From Candidatus Aenigmatarchaeota archaeon (GTDB lineage: Archaea; Aenigmatarchaeota; Aenigmatarchaeia; GW2011-AR5; JACRMX01), in NCBI GenBank assembly GCA_018304635.1, contig JAGVVW010000001.1, positions 1 through 43,692 on the forward strand: a stretch of 43,692 bases of DNA, written 5' to 3'. Position numbers and translations under genes: made by a program. Under the pieces are notes generated by a model, which was not told where the DNA came from, made no database searches, and worked only from the letters and a program-made list of their open reading frames with translations. Position 1 is the first letter of the stretch; every line of letters starts with the position of its first letter. Positions 38,126-43,692 of this stretch are shown here, one piece after another.

Positions 38126-38373
38126 ACATCAATGGGGTAGGGCACTGATTAGACAACCAAGGGAAGAAATTCCCAGTTGCCTTGTCAAACCGCGAATCTG
38201 TTGATACTGGAACTGGAGTGAGAGCATCTGGAGTAATTTTGGTGCTCGAGAGGGAAACAACCCAGACTTATGTTAAGGTCCCTAAGTACTGACTAAGTGT
38301 ATCGAAAGTAGTCTTGAATTTTAGACACTGGGGAGGTTGACATAGAAGTCGTCATCCTTTAAACAACGTGTAA

Positions 38374-38501
38374 AAGCCCTTTTTCTTTTTATAAGAAATC
38401 TATGAAAAAAGAAAAAGCTCTTGGGGAAAAAGAAAAATATAATATATTTTCCATAAACGTTTTTTCGTAGATAAAAATTTTCGATTCTCGAAAAAGGGTT
38501 T
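38374..38501 (+). ncRNA. non-coding insertion in the 23S GTPase-associated centre (E. coli ~1085-1100)
   Basis: AAGCCCTTTTTC (38374-38385) / GAAAAAGGGTTT (38490-38501) ends; inner CTTTTTCTTTTT/AAAAAGAAAAAG. Confidence 0.65.
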
Positions 38502-39182
38502 CATGATATAACGGACCCACCAAAATTCAGGGCGCTGAAAATGGACGGGGCTAAGTCAGTTACCGATACATAAGATGTGCGATTTATAATCGTATGTGGT
38601 AGGGAGGCGTCCTGCGAGGGCAGAAGCTTGTCTGTAAAGATGAGTGGACCTCGCTGGAATGAAAATCCTGCTGGGAGTAGCAAACAAGCCGGGTGAGAAT
38701 TCCGGTCGCCAAAAGGGTAAGAGTTCCCCAGTAAAGCTTATCTACTGGGGGGTAGTCGATCCTAATTGCAACCCTAACTGGGATTGCGAGAAAGGGCATA
38801 CGGTTAATATTCCGTAACCAATGATATTTCGTTTATGTTGCATTCAACGTTTTAGGATAGGCTGACCATGATTGTCGTCGTGGCCAATCATCTAAACAGG
38901 AGGAGATGCGTCATGCAGAGAATCTTGTGAAGATGCCATGGGGCTGCTGTATGGTGGCTTCAGTTGATTCCTAGAACCATTGAAAAGAAATGCAAACAGA
39001 AATGCCATTGTTCGTATCGAAAACCGACACAGGTACCCATGCTAAGAACTGGTATTAGGTGAAAAATATGAGTTATGCAGCAATGTGTCATATTGAGATA
39101 AGAAATGTCAGTATAGTATCACTATAATACCACTTAATGGCGAAGGTGTTCGGGATAATCAACCTAAAGGAATTCGGCAAAT

Positions 39183-39437
39183 GAGCGTAGAATTCGTCCA
39201 ATAAGCACTGTAAATTTTAAAAATTTTATTCCTATAATTTATATGGTACTTAGATGTTATTATGTAAATTCATTGCAGTCTCCTGTCAGATGGTTCTGTA
39301 GATAAAAAGCGATACACCGTATCTTTTACAAAAGATAATGTTGAAAAGTTTCTACATAATTGTGTGGAATTGATAAATAATCAAAAAGAGTTTCGTGATT
39401 TTATAAAATTAAAATTGAATTCTACACTCAGTCGAGA
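39183..39437 (+). ncRNA. 23S intron at E. coli ~1680-1690 with LAGLIDADG remnant
   Basis: Terminal pairing GAGCGTAGAATT (39183-39194)/AATTCTACACTC (39418-39429); interrupts GGCAAAT^TAGTCCTGTACG. Confidence 0.65.
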
Positions 39438-39441
39438 TTAG
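39280..39441 (+). pseudogene. LAGLIDADG homing endonuclease C-terminal remnant
   Basis: Hand translation LLSDGSVDKKRYTVSFTKDNVEKFLHNCVELINNQKEFRDFIKLKLNSTLSRD*. Confidence 0.7.
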
Positions 39442-39643
39442 TCCTGTACGTTTTCCATAAGGGATGCCTGCTTAGAGATAAGCAGGTCGCAGTGACTAGG
39501 GGATTCCGACTGTTTAACAAAAACATAGCTGGCTGCTAGTCCGAAAGGATGTGTATAGCCAGTGAATCGTGGCCACTGGTGGTCGGTTAAACTCAGTTTC
39601 AACTGGGCAAAGCCCCACTATAGGCCGGCCCTAACTCTAGTAC

Positions 39644-39665
39644 GACGAGCAGAGCTCGTCTTTCG
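39644..39665 (+). repeat. micro-hairpin element copy G in 23S helix 69 region
   Basis: GACGAGC-AGA-GCTCGTC-TTTCG between GGCCCTAACTCTAG and GAAGAGGGTCTTAAGGT. Confidence 0.75.
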
Positions 39666-39684
39666 GTGAAGAGGGTCTTAAGGT

Positions 39685-40474
39685 GATGATAAAAAAGCCT
39701 GTACTTCGTACAGCACGCTACGTTGCCTTAATAAAATTTGGCTGTATGCTGGAACGTCCAGATTTTCCAAGTCCTGAGAAAGGAATAATCTTGGAAGTAT
39801 GAGGATAATCAGCAGGAAACCGCTGGGGGTGAGAAACCATGAAATCAAAGTATGTCAAACATTATCTCAGAGGTTTTACAGATGCAGAAGGATGTTTCAG
39901 TATTTCTTTGAAAAAAGATGATAAGGCGAGATTTGGTTGGGTTCTAGATCCTTTATTTCAAATAACGCAACACAAAAAAGGCGCTAAGGTTCTAGAAATT
40001 TTCAAAACAGAATTAAAATGTGGTAGAATAATAGAAAAACCAGGACAACCTGATCTTTTGCTTTTATTGATTGATAACAGAAGACAATTAATGGAACACG
40101 TAATACCGTTCTTTGAAAAAAATAAACTTTTATTAAAGAACGATGACTTTGAAAAATTTAAAGAAATTATAACTGGAATGGAAAATAAAATGCATCAAAG
40201 AAGAGGTGATTTCATAGAACTTATTAAAAAATGTTATGAAATGAATATGGAAGGAAAACAGAGAAGATATAAACTTGAGGATATTCTAAAAGACGTAAAT
40301 AAAAAAGCGGGCTCCTCAGAGACTAAAAGCCAAACACAAAGCGAAAATGCTTTGTGAAGATATAGTCCGAACCTCATGGTAACATGAGGAGTTATGCAGA
40401 AATGTATAACCGCTTCTAAAGAAAACCTGAATATTTTGATTTGTTCTTTAGATGTCAGAAAAGTAACAGAATTG
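39685..40474 (+). mobile_element. group I intron in 23S rRNA (site CTTAAGGT^AGCG, E. coli ~1931) encoding a LAGLIDADG homing endonuclease
   Basis: 5' exon ends U, intron ends G; IGS GCCTTAA (39725-39731) pairs with exon TTAAGGT with U.G at splice site; P7 GACTA/TAGTC; P8 ACAAAGC/GCTTTGT; P9 CCTCATG-GTAA-CATGAGG. Confidence 0.92.
39839..40357 (+). CDS. LAGLIDADG homing endonuclease
   Basis: YLRGFTDAEGCFSISLKKDDKARFGWVLDPLFQITQHKKGAKVLEIFKTELKCGRIIEKPGQPDLLLLLIDNRRQLMEHVIPFFE. Confidence 0.95.
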   Translation: MKSKYVKHYLRGFTDAEGCFSISLKKDDKARFGWVLDPLFQITQHKKGAKVLEIFKTELKCGRIIEKPGQPDLLLLLIDNRRQLMEHVIPFFEKNKLLLKNDDFEKFKEIITGMENKMHQRRGDFIELIKKCYEMNMEGKQRRYKLEDILKDVNKKAGSSETKSQTQSENAL

Positions 40475-40712
40475 AGCGTAATCCCTTGCCAACTAATTAT
40501 TGGCCTGCATGATAGATCAACGAGAGTCCCACTGTCTCTAGGTTGAACCCGGCGAAACCATCTTTCTGGTGATTAGGCCAGAGACTTCCGATGGGAAGAG
40601 TAGACCCCGTGGAGCTTTACTGCAGTTTATTGTTGTAGTATGGTCGTTGTTGTATAGCGTAGGTAGGAGACGTCGAAGCGAAGGCGAAAGCTGACGTGGA
40701 GTCACTAAAGAC

Positions 40713-40765
40713 CTGACACATCGAAAACACTGACGAGCTTCGCTCGTCTTTCGAGTGTGTGTCAG
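40713..40765 (+). repeat. nested micro-hairpin element copy H within 23S
   Basis: Outer CTGACACA/TGTGTCAG, middle TCGAAA/TTTCGA, inner GACGAGC-TTC-GCTCGTC. Confidence 0.8.
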
Positions 40766-41051
40766 TCGGTGAGTGTAACACTACCCTTCAATTTCCATAT
40801 TGCTAACGTGAAGAAATTTGCGGACATCAGTAAATGGGCAGTTTGACTGGGGCGGTACGGCTTTGAAACGGTATCAAAGCCGCTCTAAGGTCTCCTCAGT
40901 CCGGTCAGAAATCGGGCGGCGAGTGTAAGCGCAAAAGGAGGCTTGATTGGATTCTGAACAACGAGGAATCCAAGGGCGAAAGCCTGAGCTAGCGATACGC
41001 ACATTGGCCTTGATGGCTGTGTGTGACGTCAGAAAAGCTACCCCGGGGATA

Positions 41052-41496
41052 GATTTATAAATGTCTACTTGAAAACAGAAGCACGAAAGAAAAAGGATTT
41101 GTCTTTGGAGCAAGTCACGACGGTATAGTTTATTACAGAGAAAACAAGAACTAATATGGATTGGAAATTGATCAAAAATCCAGAGAATGGCTATAAGAAA
41201 TCTAGAATTAGTTCTTGCACAAAACATAGATTTCCAGATAGGATTTCTTCAAGGAATTTTCGATGCAAAAGGAAGTGTTCGTTTAAATCGCAAACACATA
41301 ACAACAAATTCTAATAACATGAAAACAATTTCCGTCGTTACGCGATTGCTCAATGATATATGAATTAACATTGGTAAACCCTTTAATAATTTATCTGAAT
41401 TTAGGAAATTTGTCGATTTTATACATCCTGAAAAGAAACGAAGACTTCGAATGCTTTTGTAATGAAATCGTTTGTAAATCCCTCAAAATGGTGTCG
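41052..41496 (+). ncRNA. 23S intron at GGGGATA^ (E. coli ~2449) with decayed LAGLIDADG ORF; 3' boundary approximate
   Basis: CCCCGGGGATA interrupted; exon resumes near GGTGTCGTAGCGGGTTAGAGTTCATA. Confidence 0.7.
41187..41462 (+). pseudogene. LAGLIDADG homing endonuclease with one in-frame TGA
   Basis: MAIRNLELVLAQNIDFQIGFLQGIFDAKGSVRLNRKHITTNSNNMKTISVVTRLLNDI*INIGKPFNNLSEFRKFVDFIHPEKKRRLRMLL*. Confidence 0.8.
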
Positions 41497-41616
41497 TAGC
41501 GGGTTAGAGTTCATAATCCGCGCTCTTCCATAAAAGAAGAATAGACGCGGTTGAACCTATCGACCCCGCGTGTTGCGGCGTCGCTGTCGGCTCCCCCTCT
41601 CCTGGCTGTGCAGAAA

Positions 41617-41704
41617 AGCCTTTTTATGCCCTTTCTTTTTCAAAAAAAGAAAGTGCATCCGGAAAGAAAAATTCTTTTTGGAAAAATCTTTGTATAAAAA
41701 GGTT
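41617..41704 (+). ncRNA. A/T-rich hairpin insertion at the tip of 23S helix 91-like stem
   Basis: GGCTGTGCAG...CTGCAAGCAGCC stem expanded by CCTTTTTAT/ATAAAAAGG and GCCCTTTCTTTTT/AAAAAGAAAG. Confidence 0.65.
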
Positions 41705-42398
41705 CTGCAAGCAGCCAAGGGTGCCGGAGTTCACGGATTAAAAGGGGACGTTAGCTGGGTTCAGAACGGCGTGAGCCAGTTTGGTCTATATCTGTCGGAA
41801 GTGCTAATGCCTGAGAGGAAGGGACAATAAGTACGAAAGGAACATTTTCCCGGGGCCTCTGGTTTATCAGCTGTCTGATAAGGCAAGTTGAGTAGCTACG
41901 CCCTAATGGATAACACCTGAAAGCATCTAAGGTGTAAGCCATTCTCAAAACAAGGCATTCGGCTGGAGCAAGACGACTCCTCTATGGAGCAGGGGTGTAA
42001 GCATCAAGCTTCGGCGAGATGTTCAGCCCACTGTTTCCTATGCTAATGCTAGCTTCCAAATTCCAAACGCTTATGAGAAAAATATTGCAAAAGACAAAAT
42101 CTGTGAAATCAAATATCCATGATGAAACATGGGGAGATATGTTTTCGAGATCCCTTATGGAAATTGGAAATTTGTATAACTTCCAAAATATTGCGAACTT
42201 GATGGATTAACTATAGAAAGATGTAAAACATTGTGCAATGGCCGGGATGGGTTGTATAATTCTTATTGTCGTGTTGTTCAAAAAGATAATTGGTATCCTG
42301 TTGAAGTCATGATAGAACAGGGATTCCTAAAATCCCTTGAAAGTTTAGATCAGCTTAGGCTGTAGTGTTGCTATAGAAATTTACTTGCATTGTGTGTA

Positions 42399-43493
42399 CT
42401 ATTGATTCTTCCTGCATCCAACTTCCCAACATCTGTCTTTTTTTCTGATTTCGTATTTCATGTCCATGAACTGTTCAACGACCCATATGTTTGTTTCCAG
42501 ATGCTTTGTGACTTCTGAAACAGTTACGCTACATTCGCCGAATTTTTTCGTAATAAATGCCATGTAAGGAATGAATTGGTCACCCATATTCTTGTCCATC
42601 CATGCGCCAGTGTTGAATTCTTTTTTTAACTCACCTGCACAAATCTCTCCGATCTTTTCTGATTTTAATCCGGGTTTTCCAAGAACATCTACTCCTATGG
42701 AAACATTGCCACGTTGAATGTTTGCATGCAAAACCGATCCTGGGGATAATGATGAAACGTATTCGTTTCGAATGTTTTTTATTTCACATTCAAAATTTGA
42801 ATGTGAAATGTATCCCTCATGATTTATCATGGGGGATTTGATTTCTATGCCTTTCAAATGATCCTTGAAAGCCTGTAACTGCCTTTCGCAAACTTTTGCC
42901 TGCCTGAGAACATCAGATGCACAGGAAGTTACATTACAAATATTTTCAGTGGTTGTATCTATTTCTAATGGTTTTAGTTCTTTTTGTTTTATTTCTACAT
43001 CCACTAAGCCGCCGCCTTTTGGATAAAATCCGTGTTTATTAATTACTGTATTTATATCAATTCCGATTTCTTTCATATAGTGAGCAAAGACGTTATTGAA
43101 ATAGAAAATGCTTGGGCTCCATGCAACAGCAGTCCCGCCTAAGATACTGAATACAAACTTTTCTTTTGAAGAAAGTGCAAATGGAACCAGTGTTTGAAGA
43201 ACCAATGTTATTGATCCTGCTGTTTCTATCCCGATATTATAACTACCGGGGGTGATTTTTTTAGGAATAAACTCTATCTTTTCTGAACCGATTTTTAGAC
43301 CGCTGGTATCTGCATTACATATATGAGCTGCTGCTTCAATGCCTTTAAGATGCTGCATCTTCAATCCTGGTGTTGGGCGATTAGCACGTATGCTATGAAT
43401 CTCAACGGGCTTTTGCGTCAGCGCTGACAAAGCCACAGCTGTTCTTAGTATCTGTCCGCCGCCTTCATGATAAGAACCGTCAATTTTGAGCAT
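42399..43493 (-). CDS. rtcA: RNA 3'-terminal phosphate cyclase
   Basis: IDGSYHEGGGQILRTAVALSALTQKPVEIHSIRANRPTPGLKMQHLKGI; GFYPKGGG. Confidence 0.97.
   Translation of the reverse strand: MLKIDGSYHEGGGQILRTAVALSALTQKPVEIHSIRANRPTPGLKMQHLKGIEAAAHICNADTSGLKIGSEKIEFIPKKITPGSYNIGIETAGSITLVLQTLVPFALSSKEKFVFSILGGTAVAWSPSIFYFNNVFAHYMKEIGIDINTVINKHGFYPKGGGLVDVEIKQKELKPLEIDTTTENICNVTSCASDVLRQAKVCERQLQAFKDHLKGIEIKSPMINHEGYISHSNFECEIKNIRNEYVSSLSPGSVLHANIQRGNVSIGVDVLGKPGLKSEKIGEICAGELKKEFNTGAWMDKNMGDQFIPYMAFITKKFGECSVTVSEVTKHLETNIWVVEQFMDMKYEIRKKDRCWEVGCRKNQ
42781..42809. repeat. 29-bp perfect palindrome (14-bp arms, 1-nt centre) inside rtcA
   Basis: ATTTCACATTCAAA-A-TTTGAATGTGAAAT. Confidence 0.9.
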
Positions 43494-43557
43494 GAAATAA
43501 ATTGGCAGCAAGATATAAATATTGGGGGGTTTACTTTCAGTTTGTGTATGATGAAAG

Positions 43558-43593
43558 TTTTCTCTGCCTGTTTTTCAACGGAGGCAGAGAAAA
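43558..43593. repeat. 12-bp perfect inverted repeat upstream of rtcA
   Basis: TTTTCTCTGCCT-N12-AGGCAGAGAAAA. Confidence 0.85.
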
Positions 43594-43692
43594 TTGATCA
43601 TGCTGGAAAACATACATAAATCGAAAGGAATCGTTATCAGGTCTTGATCGGATCGATAACTTCAATAAAATCTATTTTTTTAAATGAGTTAT

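Larger units (their letters stand above)
36642..42055 (+). rRNA. 23S rRNA gene with multiple introns and insertions
   Basis: Conserved segments throughout (e.g. GCGATGAAGG, GGAGGTTGACATAGAAG, CTTAAGGT/AGCGTAATCCCTTGCC, CCCCGGGGATA, GACCCCGTGGAGCTTTACTG, AGTACGAAAGGAAC); terminal helix AAGCTAGC/GCTAGCTT extended by GCGTTTGGA/TCCAAACGC. Confidence 0.95.

Noticed and set aside
38501-41948. ORFs inside 23S on either strand (e.g. 38501-38799 -, 40874-41227 -, 41570-41830 +, 41751-41948 -)
   Set aside because: They translate conserved rRNA exon sequence; no protein-like features.

Overview
AT-rich archaeal chromosome segment, probably from a DPANN or other small-genome lineage (lineage is inference). 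Housekeeping genes include ftsZ, an FKBP-type PPIase, ribosomal proteins L1/L10/L12, alaS, radA with an RPA-like protein and a histone, trxB, dCMP deaminase, an AmmeMemoRadiSam cluster, a sugar-nucleotide gene pair and rtcA. A stand-alone 23S rRNA gene (about 36.64-42.06 kb) is heavily interrupted. It has a textbook group I intron with a LAGLIDADG ORF at the ~1931 site, three more LAGLIDADG ORFs or remnants, and several non-coding hairpin insertions. The most unusual signals are: (1) a dispersed family of nested micro-hairpins (GACGAGC-NNN-GCTCGTC-TTTCG and relatives), found mainly in ribosomal-protein spacers, inside a D-loop insertion of tRNA-Gln, and inside 23S rRNA including helix 69; (2) a ~570-bp region packed with TTCAC/GTGAA iterons beside an Orc-like AAA+ ATPase, a candidate non-canonical replication origin; (3) several compact toxin-antitoxin-like or nucleotidyltransferase modules with unusual layouts, plus scars of gene insertion and decay. 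All calls come from reading the sequence and supplied ORFs; no searches were run.
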